This document shows positions 52,292 through 64,000 of a stretch of DNA of 64,000 nt, piece after piece (position 1 is the stretch's first letter; every line of letters starts with the position of its first letter). This stretch comes from Lithospermum erythrorhizon. Taxonomy: Eukaryota; Streptophyta; Magnoliopsida; Boraginales; Boraginaceae. The position numbers and the translations under genes are program-made. The notes beneath the pieces were generated by a model that saw only the letters and a list, made by a program, of their open reading frames with translations, made no database searches and had not been told where the DNA came from. The stretch covers positions 620,001-684,000 of the forward strand of contig JADFUC010000271.1 of the NCBI GenBank assembly GCA_019722365.1. The letters are read 5' to 3'.

Positions 52292-54224
52292 ATGGAAGGA
52301 GGAAAAACTACATCATTTGGTAACTTCTTTGAAAAGGCTAAGCCTTACATAGCAATGACATGCCTTCAATTTGGGTATGCTGGAATGAATATTATCACCA
52401 AAGTGTCCCTTAATAGGGGCATGAGCCACTATGTTCTCGTCGTCTATCGACACGCTTTCGCCACTGCTGTCATTGCTCCATTTGCCTTAATCTTTGAGAG
52501 GTATGCTACATATACATACTAATAGAACACTAATACTAGTAGTAACAAATAAAACTTGACATTCTCGCCATTTCTCACTTTAGACATGCATTATGGCGGC
52601 TATGCTAACTGTACTGTCCATTTCTTCTTTCTCAACAGGAAATTGAGGCCAAAGATTACGTTTTCTATTTTCATGCAAATATTTGTTTTGGGCCTTCTTG
52701 GGTATGTCACAATGTCTACTTATTTGCTTATAAATTTATTTTCAAGAAGGTGAATATAAATTTGTTAATGAATCTCCACAGGCCAGTGATCGATCAAAAC
52801 TTTTACTATGCGGGGCTCAAATTTACATCCCCAACTTTTTCATGTGCTATGAGCAACATGTTGCCAGCCATGACTTTCGTGATGGCCGTCATATGCAGGT
52901 AATTAAATAAATCCAAAACGAACAAAGTTTTATTACACTATATGAAGTTGGTTATATAAATGCGATGTCTTTAATTTTTATTTAGTGACATATAATTTTT
53001 TGTATGGTAACAACGTTATCAGAACTAATTAAATAACTTAATGTTTGAACTCTAATATTGTAGGATGGAGAAAGTTCATATAAAGAAGATTAGATGTCAG
53101 GCAAAGGTTTTAGGAACTATAGTGACAGTAGGAGGGGCCATGTTGATGACATTGTACAAAGGTCCAGTGGTAGAAATGTTGTGGTCCAAATATATCCATC
53201 CTCATCAATCATATGTTACAGACACCACTGGAACTACTGATAAAGATTGGTTTAAAGGTTCCATTCTCCTCATCCTTGCCACCTTTGCTTGGGCTTCTTT
53301 CTTCATCCTTCAGGTAACAAGAAAAGGGAAAATCAATATTATTATGACGTTAAAATATTTTGTATAAATATTTATGGTTATGTTTAATTTTTTAATGTGC
53401 AGAATGTAACAATGAGGGTATACACAGCTCCTTTGTCTTTGACTGCACTTGTGTGCTTCATGGGGACACTTCAATCAATTGCTGTGACATTTGTTATGGA
53501 ACATAAAGCCAATGTTTGGGCAATTGGTTTTGACATGAACCTGCTTGCTGCTGCCTATGCTGTAAGCTCACTCTTCATATTTATTTATTGTCTCTTGACG
53601 ACGACGTGTAATGCACGTGACTCTTACTAGTATAAATATATACTTGTCTATAAGATATCAAAATTAATTGTGTCGAGGAATTAATTGAATATAATTTATC
53701 GAACAGGGAATTGTGTCATCAAGCATTGCATACTATGTACAAGGATTGGTTATGGAGAAAAGAGGGCCTGTTTTTGTTACTGCTTTCAGTCCCTTGATGA
53801 TGATCATTGTTGCTATCATGGGTTCCTTCATCTTAGCTGAAAAGATCTTTCTTGGAGGGTAATTATAATAATTCTTTCCTTTTTCTTAAAATGAAGTGTT
53901 TTTTTATAACTCATAACTAACTAATATTCTATTTATGTTTTGACCCACAGTATTCTTGGTGCGGTGTTAATTGTGATGGGACTATACTCAGTGCTATGGG
54001 GAAAATACAAAGAATACAAGGAGACTGAAATTGATAGCATGCCACAATCCCCAGTGAAGTTGAACAATGATAATAAAGATATTATAATTATTGAAGAAGT
54101 TGAAGGATTTGATATTGAGATGCAGAAGGCTGGAGTGAACAAAGTCTATTCTACCCCCGCAGTAGCTATTAGTACACCTTTGCCACACTCTCCTATGTTA
54201 GCTGTGGAAACACCAAAGTCCTAA
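52292..54224 (+). CDS. WAT1-related (UMAMIT/nodulin MtN21-type) EamA transporter, seven exons
   Basis: Exons are 52292-52500, 52639-52701, 52782-52898, 53064-53313, 53403-53561, 53707-53858 and 53951-54224. All introns are GT-AG, phases close, and the product is 407 aa, in the usual 360-410 range. The protein begins with a cytosolic stretch followed by KPYIAMTCLQFGYAGMNII, typical of the family. It has two EamA (drug/metabolite transporter) repeats, at about residues 15-150 and 190-335, with some ten hydrophobic segments. Diagnostic strings include YVLVVYRHAFATAVIAPFA, DQNFYYAGLKFTSPTF, GTIVTVGGAMLMTLYKGP and VFVTAFSPLMMIIVAIMGS. The tail is hydrophilic and acidic (DNKDIIIIEEVEGFDIEM). By family knowledge members sit in plasma or vacuolar membranes and export amino acids or, for WAT1 itself, auxin. 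The exact substrate cannot be told. It belongs nearer to UMAMIT-type members than to WAT1. Confidence 0.95.
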
Positions 54225-55560
54225 ATTATTAGTAATTGTACTGATGGAGATAATTTGATTGGAGTGATGAAGAAGTAGACCAAAATAACTAGCTAGTAGT
54301 TTCTATGTTTGTTCATGGGAGAAAAGATGCCAAGGTCATAGTTGTCCTTTTAGGCGTCTCAACATTTTCATCTCCCTCTTTTTTCACTTTCCTTTGTTCT
54401 CTTTGTAAGTTATAACTTTATGGTATATTATGGAGTTTGAAAGTTGTAACTTGTAACTTTCATTTTCTGCTGTTAATTAGTATCCTCGACAAGTTTAATG
54501 GGAAATGCGTTTTCATCATGTTTATTGATACTAGTACATGTTTTTTCTTTCTACTAGTAAATTCAAGACGCGATATACGACATTTAACTCCATTTTTCAA
54601 ATATTCGATATATTTTTATGCTTAATTCGAATTATTTTAAAATTGTATAAAATCCATTTCTTTTAATTTTTTTTCTAATTAACAATTTCACTATACGTAT
54701 CGATTTAATTAATCATCAATATTATATCATCAAATTATTTCGCTTTACGTTTAAGTAAAGAGTATAATTTAAAAGAGAATTTTAAATTTTGTGGATCACA
54801 ATATTATTAATAATAATAATAATTCTACTCAAATCATATGGTTATTCAACTAATACCTATTATAATAATACCAATAGTTCTACATAATAATAATAATAAT
54901 AATAATCACAATCATTCTACATAAAATATATTATTATTTAACTAACACAAATTATTAAAGATCAAAACGACATATGACGGTAAAACCATATCACGAAAGT
55001 TAAGTAATAAATTAATAATATACTCCCTCCATTTCAAATTAATTGACGCGATCATGGCTGCTTCTAATTCACAAATTACTTTTTATTATTCACTAATCCA
55101 AAAATATAAAATTGATATCATTGAATTTTTTTAAAATATTTCATAATATTATTTTTTTATAATTTTCATAATGTACATTAAAAGAATCGATGATTGTGCT
55201 TGCACTCTCAAAAAGTTTGGTAGTTCAATTAATTAAAATCTGGCGTAGTGATAATATACGAGGTACGCATATTTCGAATCAATCATTTAAAGTTATACAT
55301 GCAAATTGAGCAAAAAATAATTATTGTATTATTCAATGCATACATTTGAATCATTACAATTTATCGAGATAAATAAATAAAAGCTAATTAAAAAAGTCGA
55401 CGCACTACTATTATAAAATATATATACGTTAAATGTATATTTACGATCATCCTCAAACTGCATTTACGCTGGTTTATCTTCCACCGGAGCAATTTTAATT
55501 ATATGCATAAATATGATGAATAATTAATACTATATGATGAATAATTTGTTTCATTTTATT
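54225..55560. other. WAT1-related 3' flank and AT-rich intergenic sequence
   Basis: The first ~250 bases probably hold the 3' UTR. Short AAT/ATA microsatellites lie at about 54808-54826 and 54884-54905. ACTCCCTCCATTTCAAATTA at about 55022 resembles a Stowaway-type MITE end. Confidence 0.5.
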
Positions 55561-55561
55561 T

Positions 55562-55714
55562 GACGTTAGATATCGACGCTTTAACTTCGACCATTAATTA
55601 CTTATTATTTTAATAAATATATAAAATTTATATCATTAAATTCGTCTTTGAAAATAGTTTCATAATAAGTAATTAGTAATTAATGGTCAAAGTTTCACTG
55701 ACACGAAACGCTAA
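55562..55714. mobile_element. Foldback/MITE-like inverted repeat
   Basis: Arms of about 50 bases at 55562-55608 and 55664-55714 are imperfect reverse complements: TTCGACCATTAATTACTTAT on the left pairs with AGTAATTAATGGTCAAAG on the right, and GACGCTTTAA with the complement of TTTCACTGACACGAAACGC. The loop is about 55 bases. With TACTCC-type ends nearby at 55022 and 55733 it may be the inner part of a larger MITE. Confidence 0.6.
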
Positions 55715-55739
55715 ATAAAAAAAAAATTGGAGTATAGTA

Positions 55740-58446
55740 GCTTAATCTTATTAACTCCTAACTTTAGATTTTGTATAGGGCTTTAATTTAAGAATTAATA
55801 ATATAAAAAGTTAAGAACACAACCTTATTCACACTTTTATATATGTTAGTGATTTTTTTTTAAAATGAAATATGTGAATATAATCAATTACGTGCCAAAC
55901 AAGTACATTATTACAAATTTACAAGATCATATATGGTAGGAATATAATATACTCTTTCCATCCCTAAAAAATTATAAAATTTTAAATTTTCATGAATTAA
56001 CAGATTGAACTTACATATATATATATATATTATACTAAGAAGTGCTGACGCACAGACGCGATAATTTTATGATTTTGTTACAATTACAAACGGAAACAAA
56101 AAAAATCAAAGAGTGAAAACAAAATTATCCAACGAATGACTTTTATAAATTCTAAAGAGTCTCATTGTTTTAAAACTACGGAATCATTCAAACTAAAAAT
56201 TTTATCTCGCTTTCTTTAAATTTTACTAAATTTAATTTTCTTTATACCTAATAATCAAAACTTGTCATTCTATAAATTCTGTTTGTGTCGACATCTTCAA
56301 CGTATTTATCATCCTTTATCAAGCATTAATGGCCCAATTTTTGTAGTTCTTATTGCTTCGCTCTTTTTATTGATTGCTTGTCATATTCTACCTTTTTTCT
56401 TGGCGATACTTTTCTCCTTCTCATTTTATTTTAGTTTGCATTTGACTTTATCTCGAAAGTAACTTCCACATTTTAATGCTTTAGTTCTTTGCTAGTACTT
56501 CACCTTTCTATTCATGTGTTTTGTTATTGCCATTTTTTTTAACAACTTACTTCTTCAATGATAGGAAGGCAAATTTAGTATCATTAATTTTATCTTTTTG
56601 TAACTTAAAGGAAACATGTTCTCCTCCAAAATAGTTGGAATTAGGTTCGAGGAGCTACTTTAAATCAAGATTTTTCTATAATGTAAATTTGATCACATCA
56701 TTATTATATCAGATTATATAGTGAAAACATGAACGTGCAATTAATAAAATGGAATTAAAAAATTACAATAAATTGAAACTGAAAGAAAAACAATAAAATT
56801 TTAGAATTGTCACATAAACTAAAGTTGGTATCATTAATTCAGAAATTATATATACTACCATTTCATTTGTAAGTCAAAGTCACAAAAAATGACAACAATG
56901 AAAGAAGAGTTGTTTTGGTAAAAAATTATTTTACCTAGGAAAATGGATTTACCTACATTCACTCTCAAAACGGAATATAATGTATTCACCTAATCGGCGT
57001 TAATATTATCCAAACAAATATTTTAATGATTCACCCTGATTCACTTCATTCTCCTTTTCCTAAAGTTTATTTTAGCATTATCCTCTCATTGTTTCACCTC
57101 AATCCAAACGTACCATAAAGATTAACGGATTATCAAATCAACAATTAACACATCTTATCAGGAATAAAATTAATAGTCATGATTAAAGCATGTTAATGCA
57201 TTTATAATTTCAATAATGTCATATAAATATACTAAATTAATCATGATCATCTAAGACTTTGTATATGTTCAATGCCCAATACAATAATACACAAAGATAA
57301 TTCTAAATGTATAATTTTTTTGAAAAAATCAAAGTAAATAACTAATAAAATTTCTCAACCATCAAATTCAAAACTTATCAATACTACATACCAATTCATC
57401 TCTAAAATATTGTATAATTTTCTTTATCAGTAGTCAAAATTATTTATAACTCAACCAACAAAACTCAAAATTTATGAATACCACATACTACCTTCATCTC
57501 TAAAGGTGATTCAGTTTGCTTTTCAATAGTCAAAATTATTTAAACTCAACCACCGAAATTCAAAACTTATGAATACTACATATAATAAATCTATCTCTAT
57601 ACGATTGTTCATTTTTCTTTTCAACAGTAGAAATTATTCAATAATCAAATAACAAAACTCAAAATTTCTAATACTATACAACTCTAAAATATTGTTTGAT
57701 TTTTCTTTTTTCAATAATAAAAATTATTTAAAGTTCAACCATCAAAATTCAAAATTTATAAATTCTTCATATTATGTCCATCTCCAAAATATTGTTCAAT
57801 TTTTTCTTTTTCAATAGTCAAAGTTATTTAAAACTCGACCAATAAAATTTAAAACTTACGACATTACACTGCTCCTACCTTCATCCCCAAGACGGTTCAT
57901 CCTTAATATACAAAATTAATAAATTTTATGATCTTAATAATTGAAATATTAAACTTTGATTTGAACCACATTTATCATGTTAATAGTAAATTATACAACG
58001 CGATACATGCTGACATATCTTTACAAATAATATACAAAATTTTATAAAGCATCCGATTTCAAAATTAAAAAGTTAACTTGTCAAGAGTATTAAGTCATTG
58101 ATACATAATTTAAATACCTCCACCGCCCAAAAAAGATTGTCTAGATTGATTTTTTAGTTATTAAATTAATGAACTGAAATTATAATCGATATACATGATT
58201 TTCATTTGAATCAAATTATAATATTTTTAGTTAATTAAATAAAATATTAGTATTTTAAATATTTTCATCTAATATTATATAATACAAAAGTGATATAAAA
58301 AAATGCTTGAATGTGAATTATTATGGAGTATTTATTTATAAATAAATACCTTCATTAGAAATTACAAGTGTGTATTAATTCATATTGTGCATAAAAATTG
58401 ATCTCATGTCATTGAAAATTCAAGGGGCTTACATATAAGATGGTGG
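55740..58446. other. AT-rich intergenic sequence
   Basis: There is no coding pattern. Between about 57350 and 57860 a loosely repeated phrase recurs roughly every 100 bases: TCAAAATTATTTAAACTCAACCA, then AAATTCAAAACTTATGAATAC, then ATCTCTAAAATATTGT. This suggests an old tandem array of four to five units. Confidence 0.5.
57350..57880. repeat. Old ~100 bp tandem repeats
   Basis: Landmarks recur in order: CAACCA(T/A)CAAA, TTCAAAACTTAT, ATACTACATA, ATCTCTAAA and TATTGTNNAATTTTTCTTTTTCA, with copies starting near 57356, 57452, 57547, 57645, 57737 and 57836. They are strongly diverged from one another. Confidence 0.65.
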
Positions 58447-58479
58447 TATATATATATATATATATATATATAGTGAGTA

Positions 58480-58560
<81 letters not shown>
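58447..58560. repeat. Long interrupted (TA)n microsatellite
   Basis: Thirteen TA units (58447-58472), then GTGAGTAG, then forty uninterrupted TA units (58481-58560). The open frame that crosses it codes only Tyr-Ile repeats and is not a gene. Confidence 0.98.
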
Positions 58561-58563
<3 letters not shown>

Positions 58564-61500
58564 CAATCTAAAAGAGTTATATTCATAATGAAGAAAGATT
58601 AACATCAAACACGAACAAATTAAAATTTAGGATCATATTCAGCTTCAAAATCCAAACCAGACTAAATATGACCTTTCAAATAAATACTCTGTATGAAATT
58701 AAACTAAGTTACTTGACTACTTCATCCTTATTCCAATCCTTCAGTGAATTTCATGATTTCAAAACTATAAGCATACTAATATATATACTAAAAACTAAAA
58801 AAGTCATAATCAAAGTCAAACTAAAATACGAGCTTTAAATAATATAGCAACATATTTTAACTGTGATCCTCATCATTGGGCTGTGCCAGAATAAACTTGG
58901 CTGCCTCGCTCGGCATCCAAAACTTCTATTCGAATCAAAATTATCAAGCTTAATAAGAAATAAGGTATCAAAATACTAGTATTTTAGTATATTCAATGAT
59001 AATGGGGGAACATTTGTGTATATTCACTGTTCGTATATTGTTATATTGCAGATAATCCTAAATGTGTCTTACATGTATAATTTTTGAAAATCTAACTGCT
59101 AGAAGTAATTTCATTATTTTAATAATTGTATCCAAACAAAATAATACTCGTATATGTTAATTTTAATTAAACTTATCAATCTTTTGGGGAATGAAAAATA
59201 TCGATCAAAGAAAATAGGAAATCTTCGACATACTCATAAATAATTTGAATTTTGGAATAAACATACTATGGAGTATTGATTTGTGTTATCATATAAAATA
59301 ACTAATACAAAAAATTATGAGGCTATGTACCTCATGAAGTGGTCACTAAAACTTTTATTACCAGGTGTTCTCTCCCAGTGGGAAGTAGAACCAATGTTTT
59401 GTATCTTAAGTTGTGGTGTTCCTCATTTGTGCAAGAACAAACAATGTTGATTGATTTTAATTTAATCGTTAGATGCTTTATTAGAGTCCTACATGACTTT
59501 TGAATCCAATAGTATTGGGTTTGTTTAATATTTAGAATCTTTTATTAGTAAAAATATCAAAATATAATTATATCCTTCATTAATTGTCAACCTAATTATT
59601 GCAATGACATTTTAGGCCGATTCAGAAAAGAAAGAAACACTAAAATGAACACGTGTTTTTATAACTAAAAAAAATTTGAAAGTCTTTTAGCGGGTTGGGG
59701 GAGGGGGGAGTTATAATTTTCTATTATTTAGGACTATTTGATGCAACTATCTATCAAGTAATTTTTGGTTGAGTTTGACTTCAGATAAAACAGTGTGCAT
59801 GGATACATCATTCATAAAAAAAAACAAGAATCCGTTTGACACAAACTAAGAATAAAAAAATTCACTATTGTTTATTGCAAAATTTCCGGTGACTCTGTTG
59901 AACGTAACTAATGCGAATATGTTGAGTTGAATTTCGTTTTTTATGTATTTTATTTATGATAGGATTCTATTCTATTTTTAATTAGATAAATACATTGTTG
60001 CCCTTCATTAAATTGTCATTATAAGTTATTACTTATGTGATTTTAAATTGCCCAATCACTCTAAAAGTTTAACAAACTTTTAAGACACCCCGTTTTATAT
60101 ATATATGTATATGATAGATGATGATATAAATATAGATAGATATGAATATTTTAATTTGTTAGATATCCAAAAACAAATATATCAAAATTTAACACAAGTA
60201 ATATGGCACTAATCTTTTGACAATATTCAAGTGAGCAAATAAATGTCGCAACAACATTTGTTAATAGTATATATTAGTCCTGGTGGCCGAGGCCAAATTG
60301 ACGCTATTTAATTACAAATCAATAATAGTTCAAGATTAGAGTTTATTTTCCGTCCCCAACTAGTAGTAGTCTATTACGGAGTATATTTTATGTTTAGTTG
60401 TTGTGCACTAATCTTTTATTTTAACTCGAGAATGTATGGAACTTATTAAGGTTTTGATATGGACAAGACAACAATAGTCCATAGTCATTGATATATTTAC
60501 CATATATATTATGCTCGAATGAATTCCGTGAAGGTGTATCTATTTACTATGTCTGATTCAGATTCCACTTAGTAATGTATGAGGAATCTTTAATAGTGGT
60601 TAAACTTTAAAGATACTCATCAGGAAATAAAAATATTTGCACAACATATATATACACAATATGTTTCCTCATGAAATTAAAATCAAACACTTATCTAACT
60701 TGGAGATTCCTCAAGATCAAACGGATATAGATGCTGCAGGCAGGGTGATTCCAATCACGAAATTCATATATTCTGGGAACATTATTTAATTGTGCTGAGC
60801 ACATTACAATAGTATCTGAAAAAAGAATCATTTCCGTATTTATTCCAACCTTTCGAATTGACGTATTAATTTATATATGCCTCAAATGCACTTATGATGA
60901 AGATATTGGATATATATATATATATATATAACGTGGAGTTCATTTGCTTGTGGTGGAAAGGAATGAGGATTTGTTCACAAATTAAATAATCCAATACATG
61001 CGGATCTCAAAATATCTAGAAATAATATTTTATTAATTTGGACAAGAGATCACATTTCTCATTTTTCACCATCCTACAACAATATTAAATGAAGTTTGCT
61101 TTGGACTTCAAAAATATTAAATAAAATGGTGGCTGCCAGAGCTTATTCATTAAGAATTACATCAAATACCACAAAATATTACTCATAAATTTATAGATCC
61201 CAGCTTATCGGCCTCCTTATAAATTATATCATGTGACGATTAAAAAACCAATCTGATGAATCATATGTTCTTATTTTATCCTAATAATGACATCTGGTTC
61301 TCGAACTCTATCTCTAAAAGATATTCATTGCTTTTTCTGTAGATCAAGACGACAAACTTTATTTTGCCTTGAAAATAATACTACATTCAAAACTTTAATT
61401 GTCCAAAATTATCAAGCTTAATAAGAAAATACGTCAAAAATACTACATTTTAATATATAACACTGATAACACAATTTTTAAGTTGTCTGGGTCGAGTCCA

Positions 61501-64000
61501 AGGCCAAGTACAAGAATATAAAATAAAAGCAAGAGTATCATTCAATAAATCCCAATTTATCGTAGTACTAATTTTTATAGCTTCCTTAATTAACTAAATA
61601 ATAATTACCGACGAATTCAATTAAAATACTACAGAATTAAATAACTAAAGAACAAAAGTAACAAATACTAATTAATAATGCGAATATTAGCCATTGCACA
61701 TGAATTCGCTAGATCGTCATATTTAATTAACTATGAGATTATTTATCAATTCATAACAAGAGGATTCTAAAATATTAATATTCTCTCCCGAGTAATATTA
61801 ACATCTGGGTCACAAGAAACTTATATTTCTAGCGATACTTAAAATATCAATAAAGACGTAAGAATAATCATTTAGAACTCGCACGCAGATATACCTATAT
61901 CTCTATGGTAAATAAAACACGTGTTCTAATTATTCTTTTCCTAAGTGATCACCCTATTTCTAGTAACAATTAATCACTTATCCGAACAATTCGGTCGACG
62001 CTAAAATACCAAATCATAATTAAGAACAATAATTAGAATTATAAATAAACGATAAACAAATCTTACATAAAATAAATATTCAAATCTAACTACATCACGG
62101 TCCTCGACTAATAACAATTTAGTTCAGAATTGAAAGAAAAAATAAATAAATAAAATTACTAAAAAACATCCGGAAAATAATAAAGTGGGAGGCTTGATAT
62201 CTCGAAGCCATGCTGACTCCTAGTGGTCGCTCTTCATAAGAATGAAAATTCAAATTCTCTCCTCTTTTATAGATTGCCATAACCTTGAACACAAATTTCT
62301 ACCGAACTATTTCTTCTGTCATAAATCGATGTAAACTTTAATGATCAAGTTTCGACATCTTCAATTAAACGCTTCAATTCCTTCACTTTAACAAATAATT
62401 GTCTAGAACTCAAATAAGATTTAAAATATGCAAATTATATCAGACATAGTAAAAATAACATCAATTAATACACAATTAGGCCCTCAAAACACGATATAAT
62501 GAATACTTATCAAATACATTAATAGTTATTTGAGTCTGAAATTTCTAGTCAATTGTACACATTCATTCTAAATGTAACAATCTTTTACGGATGGAGAGGA
62601 GTTATATTATCATCTCTATAATCGGTCATTCAAATAACATGACTACCGTATGTAGAATAATACTCCGTATAATGTAACATATTTGAGTGGAAGTCATGGC
62701 GTGATGAGGAATAAATTATGCGCCAAATATATAAAAAAAATTATGTCGATCTAATTAAGGAAAAAAGTGATAAATGAGAGGCCAATAATAAAAATTAAGG
62801 AAAAATATAGAATGAATATATCATTTTTTAAATTTTAATCTAAAAGAAAATTAATATTTTGGGCGACCAAGATCTACCTTGTCTGTGAATAGCTCCTACC
62901 ATTAGTGAAGCTAGAAACAATTATTATTAACACTTTAAAAACAATAATTGACAATTTGTATGTAGAAGAACAATTCTGTTCCACTCAATAACGAACGACA
63001 TTAATTGGTGATTATGCTATTCTAAGTTCCTAACCTGTGGGTACAATAAGAAACAAATAAATCATGTGTAAGAGTCATCATATGAACAATATTTATATAC
63101 CTTGATTGGCTTACGTTTCAGGTGAGAAATCATTGCACCTCTATCTGTATATGTAGTGCGATCGATAAGTTTAAAATTACATTACTGTTCCTATTTGGGA
63201 TTGAAACCCAAACTATGTAGGCAAATTGTCAAATTAATTAAAGCTGACGAACACACACACAGATTGCTCAAAATTATTAAGAACATACATATTGTAAAAA
63301 TTGACTCTTAATAAATTCAAGAATTTACATGTACATTGAAAAATAGAAACATACATATTGTAAAAATTATCACTATTAATTTTAAGATTGCCAAGATTCG
63401 AACTTAATGTCATGAAGGTAGTCCGGTTCGACGTAAGGGAATTTCTACAATATATACATACCTGAGTATTAAGCTAATTAATTAATACATTGTTATTTCG
63501 CATTACCTAGCCTCGTATAAGATTATTTTATTATTTTTATAGTAAATTTTTTCATAATCAAGTATAACATATTCAATTATACAAATATATACAAAAAAGA
63601 GAAAATTATAAATATAAATATGTTATCATATAATTCATTGAATTTAAAATATAATAATTGGATAGCTATTATGCTCAAAACAAATATTAAATTTATATAC
63701 AAACTATTCATTTGCTATATACATTCCACTTTTTAAAAGTATTAGTAAATCTTATTTATAATATTGTATTTTTATTCTAACCTTGTTGAAAACTTTTTAT
63801 ATATAATTTTGTATGAGGAAGTTATTTGGCAGATCTGAGCAAATATAAAAGGGTATAATGAGAATTTTAGCTTCACTTTCAGAATCAAGTATCCACCCTC
63901 GTGACATTATATATAAGTAGATAGATATGTAGTTGTGTTCGTCATGAAGCATTTTACTGTTACTCATAATGACTGAATTGATATATAGATCCTATCTACA
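58561..64000. other. AT-rich intergenic sequence to the end of the window
   Basis: I find no gene, RNA or clear transposon. Minor features: (TA)10 at 60911-60930, TACGGAGTA at 60375-60383 and TACTCCGTA at 62661-62669. 61440-62600 is slightly richer in C and reads as a distinct block, perhaps an old retroelement piece, but no ends or protein motifs were found. Confidence 0.5.

Noticed and set aside
58404..58586. Minus-strand open frame of 60 codons
   Set aside because: It is only the (TA)n microsatellite translated as Tyr-Ile repeats.

Overview
This is nuclear DNA of a flowering plant, most likely a eudicot. It is AT-rich, its genes carry many GT-AG introns, and its proteins belong to plant-type families. 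The space between genes is largely decayed transposons. I would guess an asterid, but nothing here proves it. Five protein-coding genes can be rebuilt exon by exon with every splice phase closing: mitochondrial-type chaperonin 10 (1242-3512, +, 97 aa), a HIRAN-SNF2-RING-helicase protein of the Rad5/HLTF class (4758-10098, +, 885 aa), a MED26-like Mediator subunit with a TFIIS N-terminal domain (15806-18663, +, 472 aa), a beta-tubulin (22413-20629, -, 450 aa), and a WAT1-related/UMAMIT transporter (52292-54224, +, 407 aa). The first four lie within 22 kb. From memory of locus numbers, the pair SM3L1 (At5g05130) and MED26B (At5g05140) is also adjacent in Arabidopsis, so part of this block looks like conserved microsynteny.

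From about 23 to 52 kb the window is a transposon graveyard. The best-resolved part is a nest at 39.97-51.89 kb. It is an old LTR retrotransposon, probably non-autonomous, with a 1.9 kb left LTR that contains a ~0.4 kb internal duplication, a ~2.8 kb interior, and a right LTR split by a 5.8 kb Mutator-like element (MULE, 44918-50718). The MULE has ~210 bp terminal inverted repeats and an 8-9 bp target duplication. It carries a broken minus-strand transposase with recognisable DNA-binding, DDE and zinc-knuckle pieces. The intact left LTR shows what the empty site looked like. The stretch 24-34 kb is more decayed and holds no convincing gene. One part of it (27.5-28.5 kb) is AT-rich yet unusually dense in CpG.

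From 54.2 to 64 kb I see only AT-rich noncoding DNA with microsatellites and a foldback/MITE-like inverted repeat. I found no CRISPR array, rRNA, tRNA or recognisable miRNA. The most noteworthy signals are tandem repeat arrays in the first introns of both leading genes (one array repeats the end of exon 1 together with its splice donor), a beta-tubulin C-terminal tail that looks frameshifted, the nested MULE with its internal array of TIR-like motifs, and a dispersed 9-mer TACTCCGTA. I found no sign of a wholly new biological system.
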